NCBI GenBank assembly: GCA_965662545.1 | Contig: CBFIHZ010000012.1 | Coordinates: 1-64,000 of the forward strand | DNA from: CPC320 sp002684375 | GTDB taxonomy: Bacteria > Pseudomonadota > Alphaproteobacteria > Rhodobacterales > Rhodobacteraceae | Direction of reading: 5' to 3' | Length of the DNA stretch: 64,000 bases | In this document: in pieces, positions 37,811 to 47,717 of the stretch | Layout of the letters: each line of letters begins with the position of its first letter | How positions within the stretch are numbered: position 1 is the stretch's first letter | Program-made: the position numbers and the translations under genes | The notes under the pieces: generated by a model | What the model was told of the DNA's origin: nothing | Database searches by the model: none | The model's input: the letters and a program-made list of their open reading frames with translations, nothing else

Positions 37811-39954
37811 TGCGTGATCTTATTGGTTATTTGGCTGTGCTCTGTCTGCTATGCCTCAGCACTGCTTGCCGCGCATCAGAGACGCTGGCCTCTCCGTCCT
37901 TGGCGTCACTGGTTGCAGACACAATCACGGTGACCCCGCAATCGCAATTGGTGGCAACCGGCAACGTATACGTTGCCTTTGGCAGCCGTCTAATGCGCGC
38001 AGAAAAAATAACCTATGACAGACGAACCGACGATTTAACAATCGACGGGCCAATCAGGTTAGAGGACGGTGACGACATAATTATTGTCGCTGATCACGCT
38101 GTCTTGGATACCGACCTTCAAAATGGACTGCTGCACAGCGCCCGGATTGTCTTGGCGCAACAACTGCAGCTGGCAACGCTTCAAATCAAACGGGTCTCGG
38201 GGCGCTATACGCAAATGGACAACGCCACCGCGTCGTCTTGCCAGATTTGCACCAAAAACGGTGTGCCTTTGTGGCAAATCCGGGCCAGACGGGTGATTCA
38301 CGACGCCGAAAAAAAACAATTATATTTCACCGATGCACAGTTCCGATTTGGCGGCATCCCAGTTTTATATCTGCCAAGATTGCGCATGCCCGACCCGACA
38401 TTAAAGCGAGCGCGCGGATTTTTATTGCCCCGCGGCAAATCCAACACTCTGGTGGGTTTTGGGGTTAAACTGCCGTATTTTATCCCGATTGGGGATCACA
38501 AAGATCTGACACTCACACCTTATCTTTCGTCTAAAACAAAAACGATGGAGTTTCGCTACCGGCAGAAGTTTCACAATGGCGATGTCAAAATGACCGGTTC
38601 CCTGACCTCTGACACTTTGGTGAAAAATACACTAAGGGGCTATGTTTTTGGCAATGGGACTTTCAATCTAGAGCGCGATTACAAGCTGTCTTTCGATATC
38701 GAAGCTGTAATGGACGAGGCCTATCTGTCTGATTACAATATATCACAAAAGGACCGGCTTGACAGCTCAGTTTCGGTTGAGCGCACCCGCAAAAATAAAT
38801 ATTTCTCAGCAGAATTGCTCAATTACGACAGCCTAAGACCCACGGAAGATAACGCAAGTCTGCCCAGATTCATCTTGGACCTGACCGAAGAACGGAGGTT
38901 CTTTCCGTCAAGCGTCGGTGGGGAAGCCCGGCTATTGCTAGAGGCGCACACCCACATTCGGGCGTCAAAAACAGATATCATCGGGCGTGATGTGACCCGC
39001 GCCCACGCAGAGCTGTCATGGCGCCGCAGATGGACATTGCCGCGGGGCCTGCGGATGGGAGTGGTTGGACGCCTTAATCTTGATGCGTATACCTACGCCC
39101 AAGACAGCGCCTTTAATCAGACGATTGCCGTAGCAAACCCTGAGGGTGCAGTCGACCTGAGATGGCCGTTAAAAAGAACGACGACCAATAGGGCGTATGA
39201 ACTGCTGGAACCAGTTTTGCAACTGGGCTGGAGCGGCAGTAAACAACCCAACATTCGGATCGACGAAAGCACGCTAAGCGAGTTTGACGAAGGCAATTTA
39301 CTCAGCCTCAGCCGGTTTACCGCCCCCGATCAGCGCGAACACGGCAGCCGTGCTGCAGTTGGCATGCGCTGGCTGCATACCGCCCCCGGCGGCTGGGCAT
39401 CCGGGTTGGCTTTAGGACAGATCATCCGTAGCACAAAAGCCAGTGCCTCGGGTTTTTCGGCCATATCGGGATTAAAGTCCCGCTACTCCGACATCCTAGT
39501 CGCGGGACAAATTAAAAACAACAAAGGGCTGATCTTCATGGCGCGTGGGCTGATGGGAGCGAAAGCCAATTTTGATAAAATCGAAGCCAACGCAACCTGG
39601 CAGCGCAACCGCGGAAGCATTCGGACCAGCTTTATCTCATTGCCATACGATGCAGACGAAAATCGCGGCAGAACACTCTCTGAATGGAGCCTCAACACCG
39701 GATATTACATCTCAGATCACTGGCAGAGCGAAGGCAATATTCGCTATGATCTATCCGCAGACCACACCGCGACAGCCGGCTTGAGCCTGACGTATGAGAA
39801 TGAATGTGTGCGAGCCCAATTTGCAATATCCAAACGCTTCGCCTCATCAACCAATCTGACCCCTTCAACAGATCTGACTTTGGGCGTTGACTTGCGTGGC
39901 TTTGGATTTAGTGGCAGTGACACTCATTATAAAAAAACCTGCAGGAGCAATTAA
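37810..39954 (+). CDS. lptD: LPS-assembly outer-membrane protein LptD
   Basis: A 714-residue outer-membrane translocon. A signal peptide (about 1-23, ending CRASE) is followed by an OstA-type jellyroll with TGNVYVAFGSRLMRAEKITYD, then a large beta-barrel. The Cys pair in SSCQIC and the Cys near the C-terminus (NEC and KKTCRSN) can form the stabilising disulfides found in LptD. It inserts LPS into the outer leaflet with LptE. Coupled to lptG and followed two bases later by surA. Confidence 0.94.
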   Translation: MRDLIGYLAVLCLLCLSTACRASETLASPSLASLVADTITVTPQSQLVATGNVYVAFGSRLMRAEKITYDRRTDDLTIDGPIRLEDGDDIIIVADHAVLDTDLQNGLLHSARIVLAQQLQLATLQIKRVSGRYTQMDNATASSCQICTKNGVPLWQIRARRVIHDAEKKQLYFTDAQFRFGGIPVLYLPRLRMPDPTLKRARGFLLPRGKSNTLVGFGVKLPYFIPIGDHKDLTLTPYLSSKTKTMEFRYRQKFHNGDVKMTGSLTSDTLVKNTLRGYVFGNGTFNLERDYKLSFDIEAVMDEAYLSDYNISQKDRLDSSVSVERTRKNKYFSAELLNYDSLRPTEDNASLPRFILDLTEERRFFPSSVGGEARLLLEAHTHIRASKTDIIGRDVTRAHAELSWRRRWTLPRGLRMGVVGRLNLDAYTYAQDSAFNQTIAVANPEGAVDLRWPLKRTTTNRAYELLEPVLQLGWSGSKQPNIRIDESTLSEFDEGNLLSLSRFTAPDQREHGSRAAVGMRWLHTAPGGWASGLALGQIIRSTKASASGFSAISGLKSRYSDILVAGQIKNNKGLIFMARGLMGAKANFDKIEANATWQRNRGSIRTSFISLPYDADENRGRTLSEWSLNTGYYISDHWQSEGNIRYDLSADHTATAGLSLTYENECVRAQFAISKRFASSTNLTPSTDLTLGVDLRGFGFSGSDTHYKKTCRSN

Positions 39955-39955
39955 T

Positions 39956-41182
39956 ATGAATCCCATGATGCGCCTCCGCCCGCTTTTGCTCGCGATGCTT
40001 TGCATACCCCTCTGCCTGCCGGATTCTGCAAAATCGCAAAGCGCCGTCTCTGCGGTTTTGCGCGTCAATCAATCCGTTATAACCCTATATGAGCTGGATC
40101 AGCGTATTCGGTTTTTACAGATCATTGAAACCCCGGGCGACATTCGCCAAACGGCGCGGGACCAGCTGATTGATGACCGCCTCAAGAACAGTCTTGCCGC
40201 GGGGATGGGTGTAAAACTACCTGAGGGGCAATTGGAACAAAGCATGACAGAATTTGCCGCGAGCGGTAATCTGTCGCTCGAAGACTTCGTCAACATACTT
40301 GGCCAGGCCGGTGTGGACCGACAAACTTATGAAGAATTTATAAGATCAAACCTGATTTGGGGTATACTGATGCAGCAGTTATTCGCCCCGAGGGTCCAAA
40401 TCACCGAAGCCGAGGTTGACCGGGCCTATCAGGCGCGTCTTGAAGGCAGCGCGATGCGGGTCCTGCTCTCTGAGCTGATCATGCCAATCTCAGATGATAC
40501 CTATGAGCAGGTCACCGCCCGGGCGCAACTGTTCGCAAAACTCACCTCGCTCAGCGAATTTTCCGAGGCGGCACAGCGCTATTCAGTGGCCGAGACCCGA
40601 GACATAGGCGGCCGGCTAGACTGGACCGAGATGAACAAATTACCCCCGATGCTGCAGTCTTTGATTGTATCACTGACCCCAGGGCAGGTCACAGAACCTA
40701 TACCGCTCGACGGCGGCGTGGCCTTGTTCCAATTGCGCGACATCGAAGAGACAAGCTACCGCACACCGTTGATTGCTGTGGTTGACTATATGACCTACCG
40801 CATACTGGCCGAAACTCCGGAAGAAACGCTGCAGCAAGCCAAGCAGGTCAAAGCGCTGACCGATACCTGCGACGATCTGTATGGGATCGCCAAAGGCCAA
40901 CCCGAAGACCGCCTACAACGGCATTCAAAAGCTCCTGCAGACATACCAGCACGCATGTCCCTGCAACTGGCCAAGCTTGACGAGAATGAAATGAATCTGG
41001 CGGCGCCCGACCCCAATGATGGCAGTGTGACGCTTGTCATGCTCTGTGGTCGGCTGGCTGAGACCATTGAAGACCTGTCTCGTCAAGACGTGTTGCGTGG
41101 CTTACAGATGCAACGCCTGTCTTCCTATGCCGATCAGTATCTGCAGGAATTACGCAGTTCTGCCTATATCGCCGAACAATGA
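39956..41182 (+). CDS. surA: SurA-type periplasmic chaperone/peptidyl-prolyl isomerase
   Basis: A 408-residue exported protein: signal peptide (about 1-27, ending AKS), an N-terminal SurA chaperone segment (AVLRVNQSVITLYELDQRI) and a parvulin domain around SELIMPISDDTYEQV to FQLRDIEE. Helps outer-membrane protein folding, including LptD. The ATG at 39956 is supported by CAGGAG. Overlaps pdxA by four bases. The parvulin part is degenerate compared with E. coli, as is common in this group. Confidence 0.88.
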   Translation: MNPMMRLRPLLLAMLCIPLCLPDSAKSQSAVSAVLRVNQSVITLYELDQRIRFLQIIETPGDIRQTARDQLIDDRLKNSLAAGMGVKLPEGQLEQSMTEFAASGNLSLEDFVNILGQAGVDRQTYEEFIRSNLIWGILMQQLFAPRVQITEAEVDRAYQARLEGSAMRVLLSELIMPISDDTYEQVTARAQLFAKLTSLSEFSEAAQRYSVAETRDIGGRLDWTEMNKLPPMLQSLIVSLTPGQVTEPIPLDGGVALFQLRDIEETSYRTPLIAVVDYMTYRILAETPEETLQQAKQVKALTDTCDDLYGIAKGQPEDRLQRHSKAPADIPARMSLQLAKLDENEMNLAAPDPNDGSVTLVMLCGRLAETIEDLSRQDVLRGLQMQRLSSYADQYLQELRSSAYIAEQ

Positions 41183-42159
41183 CTTTACCCATCGCCTTGA
41201 CCTGTGGCGATCCCGCGGGAGTCGGGCCAGAACTTAGCGTAAAGGCTTGGCAGAAACTTGGCACGCAGCTGGCATTTTTTTGGATCGGTGATCCCCGCCA
41301 CTTGCCCGCCGGCAGCGCGCATATCCTGATCGACGATCCAAGCGAAGCCCCCCGCGCCACCAGACAGGGCCTGCCGGTGCTTGCACATCCATTCCCTGAG
41401 CCAGCCGCGCCCGGCAGGCCCGACCCGCGCAATGCACAAGCAATTATCGACAGCATTTCCCGCGCTGTGCATCTGGTACAATCAGGTGCTGCCAGCGCCC
41501 TGTGCACGGCCCCAATCAATAAAAAAGCGCTGCAAGACGGGGCAGGTTTTCGCCATCCCGGACATACCGAATACCTTGCGGCGCTGGCTGGGGTCGACCG
41601 GGTTGTAATGATGTTGGCCTGCGATGCCCTGCGCGTGGTCCCGACGACTATTCACATCCCGCTTCAAGACGTTGCCAAAATGCTCACAGCGGAACTTTTA
41701 CGCGATACTCTGCGGATCACCGAGGCGGAACTCAAAAGCAAATTTGGGGTCACAAAACCTAGACTGGCAGTTGCCGGGCTCAATCCACATGCCGGAGAAG
41801 GTGGCAAAATGGGTCTGCAGGAACGCGACTTAATTGCGCCCGTACTGGAGAACCTGCGCGCCGAGGGCATGCTGATCGATGGTCCGCTCAGTGCAGATAC
41901 CATGTTTCACACACAAGCCCGCCAAAACTATGATGCCGCCATCTGCATGTATCATGACCAAGCGCTTATCCCGATCAAAACGCTGGATTTTGATCACGGT
42001 GTCAACGTCACGCTCGGCCTGCCCTTTATTAGAACATCGCCCGATCACGGCACCGCATTTGACATAGCCGGGCGTGGAATAGCCCGTCCCTCTTCCCTGA
42101 TCAAAGCATTAGAGATGGCAGCCAAAATGGTGCGCCTGACGGCGCAAGCCACGCCATGA
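41179..42159 (+). CDS. pdxA: 4-hydroxythreonine-4-phosphate dehydrogenase
   Basis: A 326-residue PdxA of pyridoxal phosphate synthesis. The opening ALTCGDPAGVGPEL, the metal-site HPGHTEYLA and the late MYHDQALIPIKTLDFDHGVNVTLGL region are characteristic. It oxidises 4-phosphohydroxy-L-threonine. Sits in the classical surA-pdxA-rsmA string with four-base overlaps at both ends. Confidence 0.97.
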   Translation: MTLPIALTCGDPAGVGPELSVKAWQKLGTQLAFFWIGDPRHLPAGSAHILIDDPSEAPRATRQGLPVLAHPFPEPAAPGRPDPRNAQAIIDSISRAVHLVQSGAASALCTAPINKKALQDGAGFRHPGHTEYLAALAGVDRVVMMLACDALRVVPTTIHIPLQDVAKMLTAELLRDTLRITEAELKSKFGVTKPRLAVAGLNPHAGEGGKMGLQERDLIAPVLENLRAEGMLIDGPLSADTMFHTQARQNYDAAICMYHDQALIPIKTLDFDHGVNVTLGLPFIRTSPDHGTAFDIAGRGIARPSSLIKALEMAAKMVRLTAQATP

Positions 42160-42998
42160 GCCAAATTGACTCCCTTCCAGCGCTGCGCGAGGTCATCGCC
42201 GCAAATGATTTGTCAGCACGCAAGTCCTTGGGTCAAAATTTTTTACTCGACCTCAACCTCACTGCCAAAATTGCCCGCCAGGCCGGACCGCTCGACGGGT
42301 GTGATATCTTGGAGATTGGCCCCGGACCGGGGGGGCTGACCCGCGGCCTGCTTGCCGAGGGGGCGCGGTTTGTACTTGCCATCGAAAAAGATCGCCGCTG
42401 CCTGACCGCATTGCATCAGATATCAAACGCATATCCCGAACGGCTGACAGTGCTGGAGGGCGATGCACTGAGCATAGACCCACTGCAGTATTTGACGCCC
42501 CCGATTAAAGTAGCGGCGAATTTACCCTATAACATTGGTACCGAATTGTTGATCCGCTGGCTGACCCCGCCACAATGGCCGCCTTTTTGGACCAGCCTGA
42601 CGCTGATGTTCCAACGCGAGGTTGCCGACCGGATTGTCGCCCAACCGGGGTCAAAGGCCTATGGGCGACTGGCGCTGTTGGCGCAATGGCGCTGTGATCC
42701 GCAGATTGTAATGTCGCTGCCCCCAGAAGCGTTTACGCCCCCGCCAAAAATTTCCAGCGCCGTTGTGCATTTTACCGCTCTGCCTGCGCCGCGGTTTCCC
42801 GCTGATCCGAAGGTTTTGGAACGTGTGATCGCAATGGCGTTCAATCAAAGACGCAAAATGCTGCGCTCGGCCCTAAAGGGTCTTGGGCCAGATATTGAGG
42901 ACCGCCTGGTTGCTGCAGGGCTCAAACCAACAGAGCGGGCCGAACAAGTGTCTTTGGAAGGCTTTTGCAATCTAGCCCGCCAAATACAACGAACCTAA
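42156..42998 (+). CDS. rsmA: 16S rRNA dimethyladenosine transferase
   Basis: A 280-residue KsgA-type enzyme that dimethylates two adjacent adenines at the 3' end of 16S rRNA. The motifs KSLGQNFLLD, EIGPGPGGLTRGL (SAM binding) and NLPYNIGTEL (catalytic) are intact. Last gene of the lpt-surA-pdxA operon. A small hairpin, CTGCG (43011-43015) with CGCAG (43021-43025), follows but lacks a T-run. Confidence 0.97.
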   Translation: MSQIDSLPALREVIAANDLSARKSLGQNFLLDLNLTAKIARQAGPLDGCDILEIGPGPGGLTRGLLAEGARFVLAIEKDRRCLTALHQISNAYPERLTVLEGDALSIDPLQYLTPPIKVAANLPYNIGTELLIRWLTPPQWPPFWTSLTLMFQREVADRIVAQPGSKAYGRLALLAQWRCDPQIVMSLPPEAFTPPPKISSAVVHFTALPAPRFPADPKVLERVIAMAFNQRRKMLRSALKGLGPDIEDRLVAAGLKPTERAEQVSLEGFCNLARQIQRT

Positions 42999-43160
42999 GC
43001 GGCCAAAGGTCTGCGTGCGTCGCAGGACGGGCTTAGTAAAGTACAACGACGGCGCCATACACTCATCAGCCAATAGAGGTGGCTGGCGTTAAAAACCACA
43101 CGACAAAACCGGCAGGGCCGGCGGAACCAACACCGTCAAATGAAAATATTGGACCGAGGT

Positions 43161-43844
43161 TTACTCTGCCGCTGCGGCTGTATCCTGAGAAGGGTTGGCA
43201 TCAACCGTTGGATCTGCTGCTGGTTTATCAGAAGCAGGCGTATTGCCGGTTGGTTCTGCCTGCGCTTTAGCAACGGGTTTTTTTCTTGGCTTGCGCGGGG
43301 CGCGCGACTTGACCACCTTAGCCGGCGTTTCTGCGACCTCGGGTTGACTTGCCTCATCAACAGCAAGCGGGTCAACAATCAGCATACTGGATTGTTGGGA
43401 ACTTTCCGGGGTCTCTACCAAACCATTATCACGGCTGTGATCGGACATATCAAAAACGTCCGGCTGGGGCGCGGTGGCAGGGTCAAAACTTGGCTGTTCA
43501 GGCGCATGGCGTGCCGCATCTCGGTTCGACCGCTCGCGGTCGCGCTCGGACTGACGTTCACGATTCTCCCGCTCTTGCTGCTCGCGTCGCTGTTCCTGTT
43601 CGCGTTGCGCCTCGCTTAGCAGCCGCAGATAATGCTCGGCGTGTTGCTGAAAGTTCTCAGCAGCCACCCGGTCATTGCTCAGTTGGGCATCCCGCGCCAA
43701 CTGATTATATTTTTCGATAATCTGCTGTGGCGTTCCACGCACTTTTCCCTCGGGTCCAGAACTGTCAAAGACACGATTGACAACGTTACCGACAGAACGG
43801 TTACGGTTAGATTTCGACCGCGAGCGAGGTTTAGTAGATCTCAT
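43161..43844 (-). CDS. DUF4167 domain protein
   Basis: A 227-residue protein. The N-terminal half is the conserved DUF4167 domain (NRVFDSSGPEGKVRGTPQQ, then RVAAENFQQHAEHYLRLL), preceded by an Arg/Ser-rich start. It continues into a charged coiled coil (about 80-110, Arg/Glu/Gln) and a low-complexity Ala/Pro/Lys tail. Function unknown; probably nucleic-acid binding given the basic start. Occurs next to prfA-prmC in many Alphaproteobacteria, as here, but 225 bases separate it from prmC. Confidence 0.88.
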   Translation of the reverse strand: MRSTKPRSRSKSNRNRSVGNVVNRVFDSSGPEGKVRGTPQQIIEKYNQLARDAQLSNDRVAAENFQQHAEHYLRLLSEAQREQEQRREQQERENRERQSERDRERSNRDAARHAPEQPSFDPATAPQPDVFDMSDHSRDNGLVETPESSQQSSMLIVDPLAVDEASQPEVAETPAKVVKSRAPRKPRKKPVAKAQAEPTGNTPASDKPAADPTVDANPSQDTAAAAE

Positions 43845-44069
43845 GTATAAGTAATCCAGCCTTGATTTTTTTTCCAAAGTGCCACGTTGATACATTTTTG
43901 CTCAACAATATGGAGACACTATCTATGGGCTTACGTCTGGCAAAGCACGAACGCTTCGCTTCGGACCCTTACCAATAAACACGCCAAGCAGATCGACACA
44001 AGTGTAAAACGTATTAAACGCCTGCGATATTGGACAAATTAGGTGAAAACGTAGTTAAACAAACATAAT

Positions 44070-44900
44070 TTAGTGGATACGCGCCGAAATGACCCGATCG
44101 CGTCCAGCCAAATCCGGATGACAGCACAGTGAAGACAACCCGGCGTCCTGAAATATTTGCAGGACATCTGCCGCCTGTTGATGGCCGATTTCAACTATAA
44201 GCCGGCCATCAGGAGACAGATGGCGACCGACTGCGGCGGCAATCACACGGTACGGGTCAAGCCCGTCGCCACCAGGCGTCAGCGCGATATGGGGGTCAAA
44301 GTCGCGCACATCCCGATCAAGACCCGCCATTTCTTCCATGGCGATATAGGGTGGATTGGCCACAATCAGGTCAAATTCACCCTGCACACCCTCAAACCAA
44401 TTGCTTTGCGCAAAACTAAGCCTATCACCAATATCATAGCGTGCGGCATTTTTGCCGGCTACAGCCAAGGCAGCGGGGCTGATATCAGTGGCCAGAGCCT
44501 GCGCCTTTGGCCATTCTGCCATCAGCGTAACCGCAAGAATACCACTGCCAGTGCCCAGATCTAACACCGTTGCTGCGGGGTGTTTCAACGCCTCGACGAT
44601 CACCGTCTCAGTCTCAGGGCGGGGATCAAGCACCGCTTTCGAAATGTGAAAATCCCGTCCCCAAAACTGACGCCACCCCGTAATCTTTGAGACAGGCTCA
44701 TGCCGCAGGCGACGTTCCAGATAGCCGGCAAGCCGCTCCTGCGCTTTGAGGTCGATAGGATCAGATCCGAGCAAAACAATGCGATTCGCAGCCACCCCCA
44801 GCGCGTGCGCCACAAGAGCCCGCGCATCGCGTGCCGCGCTGTCTATGCCAGCAGCGCGCAGACTATGCGCTGCGTTTGCCACCATCTCGAAGACGGTCAC
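44070..44900 (-). CDS. prmC: Release factor glutamine methyltransferase
   Basis: A 276-residue SAM enzyme that methylates the Gln of the GGQ motif in release factors. The SAM motif VLDLGTGSGILAVTL and the catalytic ANPPYI are intact. It overlaps the prfA stop by one base, so enzyme and target are coexpressed. Confidence 0.96.
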   Translation of the reverse strand: MTVFEMVANAAHSLRAAGIDSAARDARALVAHALGVAANRIVLLGSDPIDLKAQERLAGYLERRLRHEPVSKITGWRQFWGRDFHISKAVLDPRPETETVIVEALKHPAATVLDLGTGSGILAVTLMAEWPKAQALATDISPAALAVAGKNAARYDIGDRLSFAQSNWFEGVQGEFDLIVANPPYIAMEEMAGLDRDVRDFDPHIALTPGGDGLDPYRVIAAAVGRHLSPDGRLIVEIGHQQAADVLQIFQDAGLSSLCCHPDLAGRDRVISARIH

Positions 44901-45952
44901 TATTCCATCTCGGCCAGTTGTCGGGCCTGGGCATCTGCAGTCAAAGCATTGATCGTTTCATCCAGATCACCCGCCATAACCTGATCCAGCTTGTACAGTG
45001 TCAGATTGATACGGTGGTCGGTCATCCGGCCCTGCGGAAAGTTATAAGTACGGATGCGTTCACTGCGATCACCGGAGCCCACTTGTGATTTACGGTCCGC
45101 TGACCGCGCATCATCGACCCTTTGACGTTCAAGATCAAACAGCCGGGCTTTGAGAACCTGCATCGCAATCTCGCGGTTTCGGTGTTGGGATTTTTCCGAA
45201 GAGGTCACCACCAAACCGGTTGGAAGATGGGTGATGCGAACCGCTGAATCGGTGGTGTTCACATGTTGGCCACCCGCCCCGGAACTGCGCATAGTATCAA
45301 TGCGTAGGTCACCAGATGCAATCTCGACATCGACATCCTCGGCTTCGGGTAAAACCGCCACGGTTGCGGCGCTGGTATGGATGCGGCCGCCACTTTCTGT
45401 CGTTGGTACCCGCTGGACGCGGTGCACGCCGGATTCGTATTTTAACCGGGCAAATACTCCTTCGCCCTTTACATGGGCCACAACCTCTTTGATCCCGCCC
45501 AGCTCCGTCTGATTCTCTTCGATAATATCAAAGCGCCAGCCGTTCGTCTCGGCGTGACGCTGATACATGCGCAGCAAGTCACCGGCAAAAAGCGCAGCCT
45601 CTTCACCACCCGTTCCGGGACGTATTTCTATCATCGCCGGGCGTGAATCGGCGGCATCTTTCGGCAGCAGCGTCAATTGCAGCGCCCGCTCGGCATCGGG
45701 AAACCGCGCCCTAAGCAGCGGCAGTTCCTCTTCGGCAAGCGCTCGCATGTCGGGATCGGCCAGCATCTCTTGCGCCTCGGCAAGATCCTCGGACAATTGC
45801 CGGTAGGCGGCGATCTGTTCAACCACAGGGCGCAGTTCAGAATACTCGCGACCGAGACTGGCAATTTCATCGCCAGACGCGCCTTCGTTCATCTTGGCCT
45901 CAAGAAACTGAAAGCGCTGAACGATCTGTTCTAATCTATCATCAGGGATCAT
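44900..45952 (-). CDS. prfA: Peptide chain release factor 1
   Basis: A 350-residue RF1. The GGQ peptidyl-hydrolase motif reads SSGAGGQHVN and the domain MIEIRPGTGGEEAALFA precedes it; a decoding-domain segment with ESGVHRVQRVPTTE follows. RF1 reads UAA and UAG. First gene of the prfA-prmC pair. Confidence 0.98.
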   Translation of the reverse strand: MIPDDRLEQIVQRFQFLEAKMNEGASGDEIASLGREYSELRPVVEQIAAYRQLSEDLAEAQEMLADPDMRALAEEELPLLRARFPDAERALQLTLLPKDAADSRPAMIEIRPGTGGEEAALFAGDLLRMYQRHAETNGWRFDIIEENQTELGGIKEVVAHVKGEGVFARLKYESGVHRVQRVPTTESGGRIHTSAATVAVLPEAEDVDVEIASGDLRIDTMRSSGAGGQHVNTTDSAVRITHLPTGLVVTSSEKSQHRNREIAMQVLKARLFDLERQRVDDARSADRKSQVGSGDRSERIRTYNFPQGRMTDHRINLTLYKLDQVMAGDLDETINALTADAQARQLAEME

Positions 45953-46262
45953 AGGCTTCCTTCCCTCATTGACGAGATTTGGTCAAGTGCCAGTTTGCAC
46001 GATGCTGCTTGCGTCGGGTGCCAAAATCATTGGCAGCGCGACTAAAGCCTGTTCACCAGTATGCTGCCGTTCGTCGCAAAGGGTCATTTTGCCAACACGC
46101 TCATTACAAAAGATCTGTCTCAAAAGATCTGTCTCAGGTGCCGTCTTTATAGCGTACCGAACCAAGCAAAAATTAGAATAAACTGACTTGAACAATCAGC
46201 CGCATAAGCCAACGCAGCAGCCGAATTTTGCGCAGGAAACGGGTTGCCAAGGCACCTTGCCT
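45953..46262. other. Intergenic region with a 14-bp tandem duplication
   Basis: A 310-base gap between divergent genes. CAAAAGATCTGTCT is present twice in perfect tandem (46107-46134). No RNA gene or sure promoter is visible; AGATCT is itself palindromic. Confidence 0.5.
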
Positions 46263-47219
46263 ATGAAAATGAGCCCTATGAGCAAGGCACAACACACGCT
46301 AAAAATTAACCGAATTTCCGCGTTACTTTTGTGCAGTCTTGCACTGGTGTGGGGTGGTGCTTTCTTTTTTGGTCAGATCGCGCTCGAGGATGTGCCGTCT
46401 GTAACAGTCGCCCTGCACCGCGTGGGCTGGGCGGTGCCCGCTTTATGGATCGTTCTCTGCCTCAAGGGGATCAAAATGCCCCGCTCCCCGCATGTCTGGA
46501 TATGTTTTTTCATAATGGGTGCGTTAAACAATGCGATACCGTTTTCTCTGATCCTATGGGGTCAAACCCTTATTGGCAGCAGCCTCGCCGCAATATTAAA
46601 CGGAACAACGGCTGTTTTCGGTGCAGTGGTTGCCGCAATTTTTCTCAGCGACGAGCCCCTGACACTGCGGAAAATCATAGGCGCCCTATGCGGATTATTA
46701 GGCGTTGCCGTCATTATGGGAATTGAGGCGCTTACAGATTTTGATCCGAGAAACCTGGGGCAGCTGGCAGTTTTGACGGCGGGCCTGTCCTATGCTTTTG
46801 CGGGCGTTTGGGCAAAACGACATTTATCAACTCAACCACCAATTTTGAACGCCTTTGGCATGCTGCTCGGCAGCACAGTCTTATTGACCCCGATTGTATT
46901 TTTCATAGAAGGCGCACCCACTGTGGCGCTGGCCCCCAAGGTGTGGACCAGCTTGATTGCGTTGTCATTGGTGTCAACCGCACTTGCCTATTTGCTGTAT
47001 TTCGAAATTTTACGCCGGGCGGGCTCGGCAAATTTAATGCTGGTGACACTGTTGATACCTCCGGTCACAATCGCGCTGAGCTATACGTTTCTTGGCGAGA
47101 GGGTCGAGCAAGAAGCCCTCTATGGGCTGGGGTTGATTGCGCTAGGTCTGGGGGTCACTGACGGCCGGGTGCTTGATCTTATGTCAAAAAGATATCGCCA
47201 ATTTAAAAACGCTATTTAA
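46263..47219 (+). CDS. EamA/DMT-family transporter
   Basis: A 318-residue inner-membrane protein with about ten hydrophobic helices in two EamA repeats (LVWGGAFFFGQIAL early and LSLVSTALAYLLYFEILRR late). Drug/metabolite exporter family; substrate unknown. Start chosen at the first of three closely spaced ATGs (46263); the frame is open further up from a TTG, but without a ribosome site. It is followed 17 bases later by a GNAT gene. Confidence 0.85.
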   Translation: MKMSPMSKAQHTLKINRISALLLCSLALVWGGAFFFGQIALEDVPSVTVALHRVGWAVPALWIVLCLKGIKMPRSPHVWICFFIMGALNNAIPFSLILWGQTLIGSSLAAILNGTTAVFGAVVAAIFLSDEPLTLRKIIGALCGLLGVAVIMGIEALTDFDPRNLGQLAVLTAGLSYAFAGVWAKRHLSTQPPILNAFGMLLGSTVLLTPIVFFIEGAPTVALAPKVWTSLIALSLVSTALAYLLYFEILRRAGSANLMLVTLLIPPVTIALSYTFLGERVEQEALYGLGLIALGLGVTDGRVLDLMSKRYRQFKNAI

Positions 47220-47236
47220 CCAAGAGGTATTGTTAA

Positions 47237-47698
47237 ATGCTAGAACTCGTCGCAGCCAGACAGCAAGACAGGGATTTGGTGGCAAGGTTGGAGCAGCTTT
47301 ATTCATATGATTTCAGCGCATTCACAGACTGCGCACTCTCGCCGGATGGGGTATTTCCCGCCGTAAAAAGCTTTCGAGAAATCTGGAAGGACCCGGAACT
47401 TTTCACCTTCATACTCTGCGCTAAGACCGAACCTGCCGGCCTTGCCATCGTGCGCAGACTGGCCCACGAAGCCTATGACATGGAACAGTTTTTTATTTTA
47501 GGAAAATTTCGGCGCACGGAGGCTGGGACAGCCGCAGCACAAGCTTTGTTTCAAAAATTTCCCGGCGCGTGGACAGTGAGACAAATCCCCCAAAACAAAG
47601 CCGCCCAATCGTTTTGGCGCAGGGTTATTGACGCCTATACAAACGGGGCATTTGAGGAAACCAAAACCCCGCAGATTACGCAATCTTTTACTTGCTAG
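47237..47698 (+). CDS. GNAT-like acetyltransferase
   Basis: A 153-residue protein resembling GNAT enzymes: EQLYSYDFSAF early, AHEAYDMEQFFILGKFRRTEAG (motif A region, with the R-x-x-x-G/A turn) and NKAAQSFWRRVIDAY near the end. The glycine-rich acetyl-CoA loop is degenerate. Probably cotranscribed with the DMT transporter gene. Acceptor unknown. Confidence 0.72.
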   Translation: MLELVAARQQDRDLVARLEQLYSYDFSAFTDCALSPDGVFPAVKSFREIWKDPELFTFILCAKTEPAGLAIVRRLAHEAYDMEQFFILGKFRRTEAGTAAAQALFQKFPGAWTVRQIPQNKAAQSFWRRVIDAYTNGAFEETKTPQITQSFTC

Positions 47699-47717
47699 AC
47701 ACGCTCTGGCACCCTGA

